Positions 7,416 through 15,211 of a DNA stretch of 43,003 bases are shown in pieces (position 1 is the stretch's first letter; each line of letters begins with the position of its first letter). The position numbers and the translations under genes are program-made. A model generated the notes under the pieces. The model was not told the origin of the DNA. It worked only from the letters and a program-made list of their open reading frames with translations, and ran no database searches. The DNA comes from JBBTQS01 sp964627055 (GTDB lineage Bacteria; Patescibacteriota; Patescibacteriia; Magasanikbacterales; JBBTQS01). The stretch covers positions 1 to 43,003 of the forward strand of contig CAZVGV010000006.1 in NCBI GenBank assembly GCA_964627055.1. The letters run 5' to 3'.

Positions 7416-8156
7416 ATGTCATTCAAGAACTTCTTGATTTTGACCGGCATTGTAGCGGTTGCGTTTGTTGTGGGACTTACGGTGCATGGGGCATTCCTTG
7501 CGTCGCGTTCTGATGCGAGCAACATGATTACGGTAACTGGTTCGACTAAGATGCGTATCACAGCAGATCTGGGGAAGTGGAACGCCTCGTTCTCGATTTC
7601 AGCAACACCAGCCACACTAAAGACTGAGATTGAAGCAATGGGACGCAGCATGGAAAAGGTTCGCGCATTCGCACAGTCCTTGGGTATGGACGCGGCATCT
7701 GTAACAGTCTTGCCAATTAGCACCGATCCAGTGTATGAGCCAATTCCTGGTGGGTACGGCACAACAGAGAAGATCATTGGGTACGTTGTTCGTCAGGATG
7801 TCCGCATTGAGAACACGGATATCTCGAAGGTAGAGCGGTTGGGGAAGGAGACCAAGACACTTATAGATCAGGGCGTAATCCCAGAGTATCAGCGCACTGA
7901 GTACTTCTATACAAAGATTGATGAACTGCGACCGCGACTTTTTGCTGATGCTACAAGCGATGCGTATACACGTGCGAAGGCAATTGCAAGTGGTACGGGG
8001 ATCACCGTGGGCGAGCTGCGCAGTGCGCGCACCGGAATTATTCAGATCCTTGCTCCGAACTCCACAGATATTTCAGATTACGGTTCATACGACACAACAA
8101 CGAAGGAAAAGGATATCACCGCAACAGTTACTGTAACGTTTGAGCTCAACGATTAG
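7416..8156 (+). CDS. SIMPL-domain (DUF541) membrane-anchored periplasmic protein
   Basis: 246 aa. N-terminal hydrophobic anchor at residues 5-28, then the SIMPL fold beginning with ITVTGSTKMRITADLGKWN and ending KDITATVTVTFELND. Family members (for example the BP26/YggE group) are exported and oligomeric; the biochemical role is not settled. The start at 7416 puts the anchor at the N-terminus; the longer frame adds 50 residues reading through the promoter. Followed by a terminator; no operon partners. Confidence 0.85.
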   Translation: MSFKNFLILTGIVAVAFVVGLTVHGAFLASRSDASNMITVTGSTKMRITADLGKWNASFSISATPATLKTEIEAMGRSMEKVRAFAQSLGMDAASVTVLPISTDPVYEPIPGGYGTTEKIIGYVVRQDVRIENTDISKVERLGKETKTLIDQGVIPEYQRTEYFYTKIDELRPRLFADATSDAYTRAKAIASGTGITVGELRSARTGIIQILAPNSTDISDYGSYDTTTKEKDITATVTVTFELND

Positions 8157-8185
8157 CGCCGTGATTGTCGTTTACAAAAGCAAAA

Positions 8186-8215
8186 AAACACCCGTCCTTT
8201 GCAGGGCGGGTGTTT
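8186..8215 (+). terminator. Terminator after the SIMPL gene
   Basis: Stem AAACACCCG / CGGGTGTTT around a 12-nt inner loop that can pair further (TCC/GGG). Weak T-tail on the plus strand, A-run upstream. Confidence 0.75.
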
Positions 8216-8228
8216 GGTATAGAACCGC

Positions 8229-8270
8229 TTGACCCTAACGTTGCGTTAGGGTGTAGTGTTGCGTTAGGGT
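8229..8270 (+). promoter_or_regulatory. MerR-type autoregulated promoter with 19-bp spacer and operator
   Basis: -35 TTGACC (8229-8234), 19-bp spacer, -10 TAGTGT (8254-8259). The spacer holds a perfect dyad ACCCTAACG-TTG-CGTTAGGGT (8232-8252). A third half-site CGTTAGGGT follows at 8262-8270. A long spacer filled by a dyad is the known arrangement of promoters that MerR proteins activate by twisting DNA. Confidence 0.85.
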
Positions 8271-8284
8271 AAGTGAAACACAGT

Positions 8285-9040
8285 ATGGGGTACACAATTC
8301 AACAATTGGCGAGGGTTGCGGGGGTGAGTGTGCGCACACTCCACCACTACGACACAATCGGCTTGTTGCAGCCTGCACGCCGGGCACGCAACAGCTATCG
8401 CGAATACTCGGAACAGGATTTGCTTACGCTGCAGCAGATTCTCTTCTTTCGTGAACTCGAATTTCCGCTTACGCAGATTCGAGAGATCCTCGCGTCGCCA
8501 CAGTTCGATATGCGCGAGTCCCTGCGCGCGCATCGCCACCTCATTCTTCTCAAGAAGAAACGGCTCATGCGTCTCATCAAGACCATCGACACTACCCTCA
8601 AGAAACTTAATAACGAAATCACTATGGAAGATACCGATCTCTACGGTTCTTTCTCCAAGGAAGAATCCGAAGCCTATGCAGCAGAGGCAAAAGAACGCTG
8701 GGGTCACACAGATGCGTACAAGCAGTCCCAAGAGCGCGCGAAGAAGATGACGAAGGATGACTGGGACGCACTCTCCAAGCGCAGCGACGAAATCTTGCGC
8801 GGCATTGTTGCGAACATGGACAAAGGTCCAGCGAGCGCCGAGGTGCAAAAGTTTATTGCGCAGCATTATGATTCATTGCGCACGTTCTATGAACCGAATC
8901 TTACGATGTATCGCGGCTTGGCAGATATGTATGTAGGAGACAGCCGGTTCGCTGCGTACTACGAGAAGTACCACCCGCAATTACCCGCATTCATGCGTGA
9001 TGCGATGCACGCATACGCTGATGCGCAGGAGCAGAAGTAA
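8285..9040 (+). CDS. MerR-family activator with TipAS ligand-binding domain
   Basis: 251 aa from ATG 8285 (a GTG at 8273 would add four residues). Residues 1-70 form the MerR winged helix: MGYTIQQLARVAGVSVRTLH then HYDTIGLLQPARR. A long coiled coil (about 75-115) leads to a TipAS-like C-terminal domain with YGSFSKEESEAYAAEAKERW and later QHYDSLRTFYEPN. By family (TipA, Mta) it senses a hydrophobic drug-like ligand and activates transcription. The promoter in front of it has its probable operator, so it regulates itself. No transporter target is adjacent. Confidence 0.9.
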   Translation: MGYTIQQLARVAGVSVRTLHHYDTIGLLQPARRARNSYREYSEQDLLTLQQILFFRELEFPLTQIREILASPQFDMRESLRAHRHLILLKKKRLMRLIKTIDTTLKKLNNEITMEDTDLYGSFSKEESEAYAAEAKERWGHTDAYKQSQERAKKMTKDDWDALSKRSDEILRGIVANMDKGPASAEVQKFIAQHYDSLRTFYEPNLTMYRGLADMYVGDSRFAAYYEKYHPQLPAFMRDAMHAYADAQEQK

Positions 9041-9060
9041 TTCCCGGGCCACGGGATAGA

Positions 9061-9094
9061 TGAAGAGACTGCTGTCATGACAGCAGTCTCTTCA
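9061..9094. terminator. 34-bp perfect palindrome between convergent genes
   Basis: TGAAGAGACTGCTGTCA is followed at once by its exact reverse complement, no spacer. No T-tract on either side. Placed between the ends of the MerR gene and the metalloprotease gene, so it probably acts as a two-way terminator or RNA 3'-end stabiliser. Confidence 0.6.
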
Positions 9095-9127
9095 TAGAAA
9101 ACACGATGGTGTATTTGTAATTGCTTG

Positions 9128-9691
9128 CTATTTCAGTAATCCAATACTGCGTAGTTCGCGTCTGCAATTGCGATAGTCTGGGATACACTCTGCAACAAGT
9201 GCCCAGAACTTCGTCGAATGATTGAACATGCGCAAGTGACACAATTCATGCACCACGATGTAATCTGCAAGATGTGGGGGGAGGAGGGCGATTCGATAAT
9301 TGAAATTGAGATTGCCGGTCTTTGAACAGCTGCCCCATCGCGTGCGTTGATTGCGAATGCTGATGCGCTGGTATCGATGTTGGTAGTGCGCATTGAAGTG
9401 GGTAAGTCGTTGTTCAACAATTTCGCGTGTTTGGAGTCGCAATCGTTTCATTTCAAGAGGGGTGTGCTGTGGCCTTGGTAGAGAAGAGTGATTGATTTGT
9501 GCAAGGTGTGTGAGAAGCCATGCACCTTTGCTTTGAAGGAATTCCTCGACAATTCGTACTGGCACCCGCAACGGTGTAGATACTACGATATGTCCATCTG
9601 GATGGACTGAAAGTCGCAAAGAGCGGCTACGGCGGTATCCACGGAGGGTATACGTGATAGTTCGACCAGCAAGGACTATCGTACGCTCCAT
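9128..9691 (-). CDS. YgjP/DUF45-type zinc metalloprotease
   Basis: 187 aa from ATG 9691 (a GTG at 9703 would overlap the upstream gene by 11 nt). The N-terminal part has SRSLRLSVHPDGHIVVSTP, the C-terminal part RTRWGSCSKTGNLNFNYRI and the zinc site HELCHLRMFNHSTKFW (H148, E149, H152, H158). These are the hallmarks of the YgjP-like family (PF01863, from memory), related to WSS1/SprT proteases; cellular role poorly known. Last gene of the xseA operon, 1 nt after its neighbour, which hints at a DNA-protein-adduct or repair role, but only by association. Confidence 0.88.
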   Translation of the reverse strand: MERTIVLAGRTITYTLRGYRRSRSLRLSVHPDGHIVVSTPLRVPVRIVEEFLQSKGAWLLTHLAQINHSSLPRPQHTPLEMKRLRLQTREIVEQRLTHFNAHYQHRYQRISIRNQRTRWGSCSKTGNLNFNYRIALLPPHLADYIVVHELCHLRMFNHSTKFWALVAECIPDYRNCRRELRSIGLLK

Positions 9692-9692
9692 G

Positions 9693-10517
9693 TTAGAGAG
9701 CACTTAGGTAGAGCACGTGCTTGTCCTTGAATCGTTCACGCCAAAGATCAATAGTTTTGGGGAGAGTGTGTGCGTATGCCGGCACGTTGGTTGTATACAC
9801 CACCACGTTGTCTTGGATAACAGCTGCCCACATGGTGTCTTCTTTTTCCCCAATCATGATGATTGCCTCCATAGAAGTGGAGAGACCTGGTACAGCACCA
9901 CGGTAGACACGCGCATCCAAGGCATCCTTGTCCTCACCTTCAAATACATCAACAAAGCTTTGCGCATAGAGTTCAACGTACGCGGGCTTTACCATTTGTG
10001 TGAAGGTATCGATCTCTTCGGTTGATCGGAAGATCGGATATTCCCCGCCCAGCTCTGCAAGCGTGAGTGATCGTATGGTTCCATTCAGTTCGTACACACC
10101 ATCAAACTCTGCTCGTGCACCATGGAATTCTCCGCAATCACGCGCTTGAATTGTTATTGTTTGCTCGGACTTATGAAATGAAACCGTGCATGGGCTATCT
10201 ACAATAGTACTGACTGCAACGTCCCCAGTCTTGGTTGCGGCGGCTTCGATATTTCCAATATGAGCTCCCTGAGAAGAAGCAAGTTTGAAGCGTAGTTTTG
10301 AATCGTGCTCTTCGAGGATTGTTAGCGTAGCGTTTGCGCCGAAAACCGAATTTTCGCGTACGTATGTCCCGAGCCATGTCGCATTTTGAGCGACTTGTTG
10401 CGTATGTTCTTGTTTGGGGGCGGGAGCTTGTGTGTCGAGAATGGCGTACAAAATTCCAAAAAAACCAACAAGAACCACAAAGCTGCTATATGCCAGAAGC
10501 TTGTTGTTCGCGTTCAT
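9693..10517 (-). CDS. Membrane-anchored protein of unknown function
   Basis: 274 aa. One N-terminal hydrophobic helix (about residues 7-27, YSSFVVLVGFFGILYAIL), then a soluble, probably extracytoplasmic part with many strands. Residues 45-150 look like a small beta-barrel domain (WLGTYVRENSVFGANATLTI), with two Cys (VDSPCTV, QARDCGE) that could pair. I do not recognise a family. It overlaps xseB by 4 nt (ATGA) and precedes the metalloprotease by 1 nt, so it is translated with the exonuclease VII genes. Confidence 0.8.
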   Translation of the reverse strand: MNANNKLLAYSSFVVLVGFFGILYAILDTQAPAPKQEHTQQVAQNATWLGTYVRENSVFGANATLTILEEHDSKLRFKLASSQGAHIGNIEAAATKTGDVAVSTIVDSPCTVSFHKSEQTITIQARDCGEFHGARAEFDGVYELNGTIRSLTLAELGGEYPIFRSTEEIDTFTQMVKPAYVELYAQSFVDVFEGEDKDALDARVYRGAVPGLSTSMEAIIMIGEKEDTMWAAVIQDNVVVYTTNVPAYAHTLPKTIDLWRERFKDKHVLYLSAL

Positions 10518-10750
10518 ACAGGATCAGACATCGACGCATCTGAAGCTAGCTCAGCATTAATCTCTTTCTTAATGACTTCAAATTCGTTTTCAATATGAGT
10601 GAGTCGTGCCTTGCTTTCCTTGATGAGACCTGCGGCTATCTTTACTTTTTTGAGTCCTTCTTCCACGTCGATTTCTTTTTGTGCATCGAACCAGTCTGCG
10701 ATTTCGGATAACGCAGTAAGGTTCTTGTTCAGATCAACAGCATTGTTCAT
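10514..10750 (-). CDS. xseB: Exodeoxyribonuclease VII small subunit
   Basis: 78 aa, normal size. Helical hairpin typical of XseB: NLTALSEIADWFDAQKEID then VEEGLKKVKIAAGLIKESKA and LTHIENEFEVIKKEIN. Several copies bind each XseA to form the nuclease that degrades single-stranded DNA from both ends. Start codon overlaps the xseA stop (ATGA), which indicates translational coupling. Confidence 0.9.
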   Translation of the reverse strand: MNNAVDLNKNLTALSEIADWFDAQKEIDVEEGLKKVKIAAGLIKESKARLTHIENEFEVIKKEINAELASDASMSDPV

Positions 10751-11925
10751 AGGGGGGTAATTTGGGAAGTAATTTCTCCATCAGTAACTTGTACGTGTAG
10801 TGTAGCACCTGGTTGTGCGTCACGCACACTGCGGATGACCACGCCATTGCTGCGAGCAATACTGTAACCGAGTTGCAGTTGCCTTTCTGGATTGTTGGTA
10901 TCGATAAGGCGTGTAACTGCAAGGATACGTGTGGACACGTGTTGGAGTGCAGTAGTAAACGCGGTGAGTATTTCGCGTGTATTGCCTAGGAGTGCACGGT
11001 GCGTATTCGCAAACTGTTGCTCGATTCTGCTCAATCCCACAGCACAGGTAGATGCAAGGAGTGTCGACGCATTACGGAGTGACGCGGTGTACGTACTCAT
11101 GATCATGCGTTCGTCGCGTGCTAGTTGTGCTGAGGCCTGGTCCCAGGCACGTCCAAGCAACGCAGCGACAATCGATGGTGTTGATTCCTGTACATCAGCC
11201 ACGAGAGCAGCGAGTGTCACATCTTGGTGGTGCCCTACGCCCACGAGTACTGGAACAGGGAATTGTGCAATTTCCCGAACGAGTGCTTCATTGTCGAAGC
11301 CAGCTAATGATTGGATGGATCCTCCACCGCGGATGAGTACGAGTACATCAATCGGTTCAGATCGCATGGCACGAACAGAGAGCGCAAGACCAGCGCCGCT
11401 CTCTGGCCCCTCTACGCGAGCGTCTAAAATACGAACCTTGAATCCAGATTTACGGAGGTTATTACTGAAGTCATGAATCACCGCACCGTGCACTGAAGTG
11501 ATTACACCGATGGTGCGAATATACTGCGGAAGTCGGCGTTTGCGGTCCAGGTCGAAGAGGCCCTCTGCAGCGAGTTTTTTCTTGAGTTGTAGATACGCTT
11601 TCATGAGTGCACCTTCGCCCACGAGTGCGAGTGTTTCAACAATGAAGGAAAGTTTGCCATATTCTCCTTTGTAGTTGGGCTCTCCGCTTACGCGTACCTC
11701 CATGCCCACTTCGAGTTGCACCCCGCACACCCCATACCGAAATTTCCACATCGCGCAGGGGAGTGTGTCACCAGAATGTTTGTCCTTGATCGTGAAGTAC
11801 GCGTGGCCGCTTGCTGCCACTTTTACCTCGCTCACTTCGCCGATTACTGTCGCGCGTAGTTGTTTGAGCGCGGCATTGACGCGCTGCACGTATTCAGCGA
11901 TGGAAAGGGGATGTGTGAGTTCCAT
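10747..11925 (-). CDS. xseA: Exodeoxyribonuclease VII large subunit
   Basis: 392 aa from ATG 11925. N-terminal OB fold (HPLSIAEYVQRVNAALKQL, GEVSEVKVAASGHAYFTIKD), then the catalytic domain with TIGVITSVHGAVIHDF, VRILDARVEGPESG, VLIRGGGSIQSLAGFDNEAL and VLVGVGHHQDVTLAALVAD, followed by a coiled-coil region that binds XseB. Slightly shorter than the E. coli protein because the coiled coil is reduced. A minus-strand TACAGT box lies 9 nt before the ATG, so the mRNA leader would be 2-3 nt. First gene of a four-gene overlapping operon. Confidence 0.94.
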   Translation of the reverse strand: MELTHPLSIAEYVQRVNAALKQLRATVIGEVSEVKVAASGHAYFTIKDKHSGDTLPCAMWKFRYGVCGVQLEVGMEVRVSGEPNYKGEYGKLSFIVETLALVGEGALMKAYLQLKKKLAAEGLFDLDRKRRLPQYIRTIGVITSVHGAVIHDFSNNLRKSGFKVRILDARVEGPESGAGLALSVRAMRSEPIDVLVLIRGGGSIQSLAGFDNEALVREIAQFPVPVLVGVGHHQDVTLAALVADVQESTPSIVAALLGRAWDQASAQLARDERMIMSTYTASLRNASTLLASTCAVGLSRIEQQFANTHRALLGNTREILTAFTTALQHVSTRILAVTRLIDTNNPERQLQLGYSIARSNGVVIRSVRDAQPGATLHVQVTDGEITSQITPL

Positions 11926-11943
11926 AGTTCTTCTACTGTACAA

Positions 11944-11975
11944 CAAAAACGTGACGCCGCCACTGGGGCAGCGTC
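11944..11975 (-). terminator. Terminator upstream of xseA
   Basis: On the minus strand a bulged hairpin GACGC-T-GCC / GGC-G-GCGTC (11953-11975) followed by ACGTTTTTGTTG. It ends the VOC/membrane protein transcript just before the xseA promoter; its T-run abuts the xseA -10 region. Confidence 0.75.
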
Positions 11976-11982
11976 CGTGTAC

Positions 11983-12423
11983 TTATTCGTGTATTGTGAT
12001 CGAGTCTGTCACTGAGAAAACGCCTTGAATCGGGTAGTCCCACCAGTGGGTGCTGCTAAGCGCTTCCACAGGAGTGAACATGCCAGTTGCCGTCAGTCGA
12101 TCGTCTGCTTTGAGTGCTGGGTGTCCTTGTGAAAGGAGGCTGAAATCCAGTGCAAAGTAGGCTCCGTCATGTGTCTGCAGTCCTTCTGCACACTCTTCAG
12201 TCTGAGGTTCGACCACATTCTGGTGCGGAAGACAGGTATAAAATCCAGTTAATGTGATGAGTCCAGGTTCTCGTGGAATTGGCTCGATGGGTGGACCATC
12301 GCAGGTGTCTGTACCACATACTATGCTGCGCACTGACACCGCAACGTACACTCCGAGCACGACACATGCTGTGAGGAGCAAGATAGGAAGGAGTGCTTTT
12401 GGGCTGTGTTTGGATGCAGGCAT
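11983..12423 (-). CDS. Small anchored protein of unknown function
   Basis: 146 aa from ATG 12423. N-terminal hydrophobic helix (ALLPILLLTACVVLGVYVAV), then an outside part with four Cys (SIVCGTDTCDG, FYTCLPHQ, TEECAEGL) spaced as if disulphide-bonded, and a C-terminal beta-rich segment (DRLTATGMFTPVEAL, WDYPIQGVFSVTDS). The pattern PGLITLTGFYTCLP ... ECAEGL ... YFALD is reminiscent of exported proteins in CPR genomes, but I cannot name a family. Lies 4 nt after the VOC gene. Confidence 0.75.
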   Translation of the reverse strand: MPASKHSPKALLPILLLTACVVLGVYVAVSVRSIVCGTDTCDGPPIEPIPREPGLITLTGFYTCLPHQNVVEPQTEECAEGLQTHDGAYFALDFSLLSQGHPALKADDRLTATGMFTPVEALSSTHWWDYPIQGVFSVTDSITIHE

Positions 12424-12427
12424 AGTG

Positions 12428-12817
12428 CTACGCAAGCTTCATGAGACTCATGTCGTGAAATACCGCTTCAACGTTGTTGCCGTCTACATCCAGAACAAAC
12501 GCACCGTAGTAGCCTGCATGATATTCCGTACGATAGCCAGGGGCGCCATTATCCTTGCCACCCGCTGCGAGTGCTGCGGCGTAGAATGCGTCCACTTCTG
12601 CTTTGCTGTTGGCACGAAACGCGACGTGCACTGCGGTCGCGCTTGGCTGACGTTCGTTGGAAGTGCTGATCCAGAAGAAGGGGTGAGTATCCCCGAATCC
12701 GTAATACATGTCTGCCTCACCGTGGAGTGGCTTCACTCCTAATGGCGCGAGCGCTTTTTCGTAGAATGACATACTGTCTCCAAAGTGTGAGACATGCAAC
12801 CCGACGTGGTCCAACAT
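12428..12817 (-). CDS. VOC-family (glyoxalase/bleomycin-resistance-like) protein
   Basis: 129 aa, starting MLDHVGLHVSHFGDSMSFYE at ATG 12817. Two beta-alpha-beta-beta-beta modules; candidate metal ligands H4 or H8 in the first, and later AVHVAFRAN and VLDVDGNNVEAVFHD with the family's His/Glu positions. Members handle small electrophiles, antibiotics or act as isomerases; the substrate is unknown. The longer open frame upstream is antisense to another gene and is not used. Co-transcribed with the 146-aa membrane protein. Confidence 0.88.
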   Translation of the reverse strand: MLDHVGLHVSHFGDSMSFYEKALAPLGVKPLHGEADMYYGFGDTHPFFWISTSNERQPSATAVHVAFRANSKAEVDAFYAAALAAGGKDNGAPGYRTEYHAGYYGAFVLDVDGNNVEAVFHDMSLMKLA

Positions 12818-12859
12818 ACGGTAGTGGTGAAGAATGAGATGCATACAGCGTAGCATTCT

Positions 12860-12887
12860 TTGATTCGTGGCGCACATCTGGTAGGGT
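12860..12887 (+). promoter_or_regulatory. Putative promoter of the 195-aa orphan gene
   Basis: TTGATT (12860-12865), 16-bp spacer, TAGGGT (12882-12887), giving a leader of about 23 nt with a Shine-Dalgarno site. Confidence 0.45.
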
Positions 12888-12916
12888 TGGTGTGTGCTGC
12901 AAAGGAGAGCACAGCC

Positions 12917-13504
12917 ATGGATAAAGCGAACGACGTGTTGGGTATCAAGATCTCGATTCGTCCTATGACCGTGGACGTTCTGCGGTCTGCAGGCGGACAG
13001 TTGGTCGGGTGGATCATCGAGTATCGGATCCCCGAGAATGAGCTGCACAACGGGGTGTCCTTCAGAACTGAGCGTGGAGAGCACTTCGTCCATCCTGAGA
13101 TCACCACGTGGGAGAATCTGAAGCTGCGAGGCAAGCTGCTCATCCAGCTGCGAAGCGATGCACTGCTCTTGCTGTCGGATGATTGTGCGGTCGTGCACCG
13201 GGAGTGTTCGCTGTACGAACCATTGTACACGACTGTCGACAGCGTCATTGCACTCGCAACGCAGATCGCGAATCCGGGGGTGTGCGCTCGTGAGACCGCA
13301 TGTCATGGAACCGTGTTCGCGCAACTGAAGCTGCGCAACGCAGTGCTGCTGAGCAACGAGAGAGGTGACCTCCACGAGCCAGTGCTGTGGTGCAGTGCTT
13401 GCTACGATGCATGCCGTGCACAGGTCGGTGGCCGGCTTCTCATCGATGGACGTGACCTGGGGCTTCGTGCTCCGGTTGCGCTTACCGGTGCTCCATCGCA
13501 CTGA
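12917..13504 (+). CDS. Orphan protein of unknown function
   Basis: 195 aa from ATG 12917, fixed by a strong Shine-Dalgarno site AAAGGAGAG seven to eight nt upstream. No signal peptide or membrane helix. Mixed alpha/beta composition (GGQLVGWIIEYRIPENEL, ENLKLRGKLLIQLRSDALLL); six Cys, several in the last third (DDCAVVHREC, WCSACYDACRAQ), which might bind a metal. I do not recognise a family. Monocistronic with its own promoter and terminator; codon use favours GC-ending codons. One of five similarly built orphan genes in the window. Confidence 0.75.
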   Translation: MDKANDVLGIKISIRPMTVDVLRSAGGQLVGWIIEYRIPENELHNGVSFRTERGEHFVHPEITTWENLKLRGKLLIQLRSDALLLLSDDCAVVHRECSLYEPLYTTVDSVIALATQIANPGVCARETACHGTVFAQLKLRNAVLLSNERGDLHEPVLWCSACYDACRAQVGGRLLIDGRDLGLRAPVALTGAPSH

Positions 13505-13525
13505 CGCACAACTGAACTCAAACCG

Positions 13526-13556
13526 AAAACACCGCCTCCGGAGGAAGCGGTGTTTT
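13526..13556. terminator. Bidirectional terminator
   Basis: Stem AAAACACCGC / GCGGTGTTTT, 11-nt loop, between the convergent 195-aa orphan gene and the YvlD-like gene. Confidence 0.85.
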
Positions 13557-13571
13557 CTGTATCTTGTGGAA

Positions 13572-13886
13572 TTAACGCAAAACAATGTTTACGACTGCGA
13601 GTACGACTGCGAAGAGAAGCGCCGAGCCAAATCCCTTCACTTCAAAACCAGGGACGATTGAAGCAGCAAGCATAATGAGCGCCGCGTTGATCACGATCGT
13701 GAACAGCCCGAGCGTGAGAATGTTTACAGGAAGCGTCAGAATGATGAGCAGCGGTTTGATGAAGAGGTTGAGAAATCCAAGTACTGCTGCAGCGCCAAGT
13801 GCCGAGAACACACCCACGCGTGCGCCGGGGATAACGAATGAAGTAATGCCGATCGCAAGTGCAGCAATAAGCCAATGCCAGAACAT
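13572..13886 (-). CDS. YvlD-type (phage holin family 4) membrane protein
   Basis: 104 aa, almost entirely four membrane helices: WLIAALAIGITSFVIPGARV, FSALGAAAVLGFLNLFIKPL, ILTLPVNILTLGLFTIVINA and ALLFAVVLAVVNIVLR. The pattern NLFIKPLLIILTLPVNILTLGL (first part shown) is the signature of the PF04020 family. Widespread in bacteria, not phage-specific; function unknown, perhaps membrane stress. Minus-strand TATACT lies 17 nt before the ATG. Confidence 0.9.
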   Translation of the reverse strand: MFWHWLIAALAIGITSFVIPGARVGVFSALGAAAVLGFLNLFIKPLLIILTLPVNILTLGLFTIVINAALIMLAASIVPGFEVKGFGSALLFAVVLAVVNIVLR

Positions 13887-13954
13887 AGATCGTGTGCGTT
13901 AGGAGTATAAGAGAATCGTAGCAAAGTATGGTGTTGCTGCGCAACCGCTACTCA

Positions 13955-14401
13955 TCACTCTGAACTGCGTAGCAGCGTTTCGCTCGAGAAGAATAGTATC
14001 TCCCGTGCGATCAAATCCGGCAGCACCTTGTTGCGAATAAGCGGTGACACGCGCGGATTGTCCTGATCTGCGGCGCCGATCCAATGCAACTGCACAATTT
14101 CGCCGCATGGTCGCGGTTCGCCAACAACAATGCCTGTGTACAGCCGCACACAAACATCTTTTGTAGTATCACCAGCAGCAACATCGGTGTACTCGCCAAT
14201 GAATTGCAATGAGGCGACATCCAATTCCACACCCAGCTCCTCGCGCAATTCACGCGTGAGACACTGTGCATCGTCTTCACCCGGATCGTACTTGCCACCG
14301 GGCATCAGGTAGTCGTTTGTGAAATGGTTTTTCTCGCAGGTGAGGAATTGGGTGCGAGCTTCGTTGAGGATGAGCAGTCCGACTTTGTTGAAGTGTGCCA
14401 T
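13955..14401 (-). CDS. NUDIX hydrolase (MutT-like)
   Basis: 148 aa from ATG 14401. Complete Nudix box GGKYDPGEDDAQCLTREL followed by REELGV (G36, E42, R50, E51, E54, E55). The N-terminus FNKVGLLILNEARTQFLTCE resembles NUDIX proteins acting on nucleotides or dinucleotides; substrate cannot be assigned. An extended -10 TGGTACAGT lies 9 nt before the ATG, so the leader is about 2-3 nt. Divergent from the 175-aa orphan gene. Confidence 0.9.
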   Translation of the reverse strand: MAHFNKVGLLILNEARTQFLTCEKNHFTNDYLMPGGKYDPGEDDAQCLTRELREELGVELDVASLQFIGEYTDVAAGDTTKDVCVRLYTGIVVGEPRPCGEIVQLHWIGAADQDNPRVSPLIRNKVLPDLIAREILFFSSETLLRSSE

Positions 14402-14437
14402 AGTGCTTTCACTGTACCACACGGAGATCATGCGCTC

Positions 14438-14466
14438 TTGACGGTGGGGGGTCCAAATTGTACAGT
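14438..14466 (+). promoter_or_regulatory. Strong promoter of the 175-aa orphan gene
   Basis: TTGACG (14438-14443), 17-bp spacer, TACAGT (14461-14466). Predicted leader about 93 nt. Confidence 0.75.
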
Positions 14467-14565
14467 ACAGCGTCTGGTTTGCAGCGGCCAGAACGTCACA
14501 ACTATGCTGCGCGAGGTGCCCACTTGGATGTAAGCACAGCCGACAACAGGAGTTCCGTACCTCTC

Positions 14566-15093
14566 ATGGTGATACGCCGACAGGAGGGCGATCTCTCGGT
14601 GATCTTCGCACCGGGGAAAACCGATGCTGCGGCGACCGAGGACCTCATGGGAACCGGCGATTGTCTCCACTCGCCGGTGTTCACGGTCGAGATGCCAGGT
14701 GATGACGAGCGGCGTGCACTTCTCGTCTTCGAATCCCTGTGCGGACAGATGGAAGGAGCAGAAGCCGTATTGGAGGCGCTACTCGGAGTCGTGTACCGCA
14801 AGGGTCGCGAAGACGTTCGTACGGAGATGAGGGGTGCCCCGGAGTTCAAGAGTCCGTACGTGGTGTTTCAGTGCTCGCACGATGACAGGCGGTATCTCCG
14901 CATCGACGTGGACGGGCAGGAAGATGGGGGTATGGGCGATCCGGTGGATTTCCGGATCCACCTGATCCATCTGCTGGAATCCCAGGGTCATGAAGTAGGC
15001 TGCCACGTCCCGTACGTCGGCATCGTTCCTCGTCCGCAACCGGATTTCATGTATCGCTCGGGCATCCTCATCCCGGTGCCGAAGCAGAAGTAG
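14566..15093 (+). CDS. Orphan protein of unknown function
   Basis: 175 aa from ATG 14566; AACAGGAG lies 13 nt upstream, a rather long spacing, but no other in-frame start exists after the promoter. Soluble, acidic, no membrane segment. Visible segments include VIRRQEGDLSVIFAPGK, GDDERRALLVFESLCGQ, YVVFQCSHDDRRYLRIDVDG and HEVGCHVPYVGIVPRPQPDF; probably a mixed alpha/beta fold. No family recognised. Monocistronic, with TTGACG-17-TACAGT promoter and its own terminator. Codon choice is richer in GC-ending codons than in nearby housekeeping genes. Confidence 0.72.
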   Translation: MVIRRQEGDLSVIFAPGKTDAAATEDLMGTGDCLHSPVFTVEMPGDDERRALLVFESLCGQMEGAEAVLEALLGVVYRKGREDVRTEMRGAPEFKSPYVVFQCSHDDRRYLRIDVDGQEDGGMGDPVDFRIHLIHLLESQGHEVGCHVPYVGIVPRPQPDFMYRSGILIPVPKQK

Positions 15094-15143
15094 TTCGCAC
15101 TACTCCGCGTGTCGTCCGCCGCTCAACAACTCGCTCAACGCGA

Positions 15144-15198
15144 AAGCCCCTGGTAACCTTCGTTCTCACGAACGTTGGCGACCAGGGGCTTCGTATTT
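15144..15198 (+). terminator. Terminator after the 175-aa orphan gene
   Basis: Outer stem AAGCCCCTGGT (15144-15154) / ACCAGGGGCTT (15181-15191) with an inner CGTTCTCACGAACG hairpin, then CGTATTTT. Confidence 0.85.
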
Positions 15199-15211
15199 TA
15201 CTAGGGAGCGA

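Noticed and set aside
12818..13585. Long N-terminal extension of the VOC protein
   Set aside because: Antisense to the 195-aa gene, which has a strong Shine-Dalgarno site; the VOC fold is complete from ATG 12817.
13572..13886. Prophage holin
   Set aside because: The 'phage holin family 4' name is historical; the gene is YvlD-like and no phage gene is nearby.
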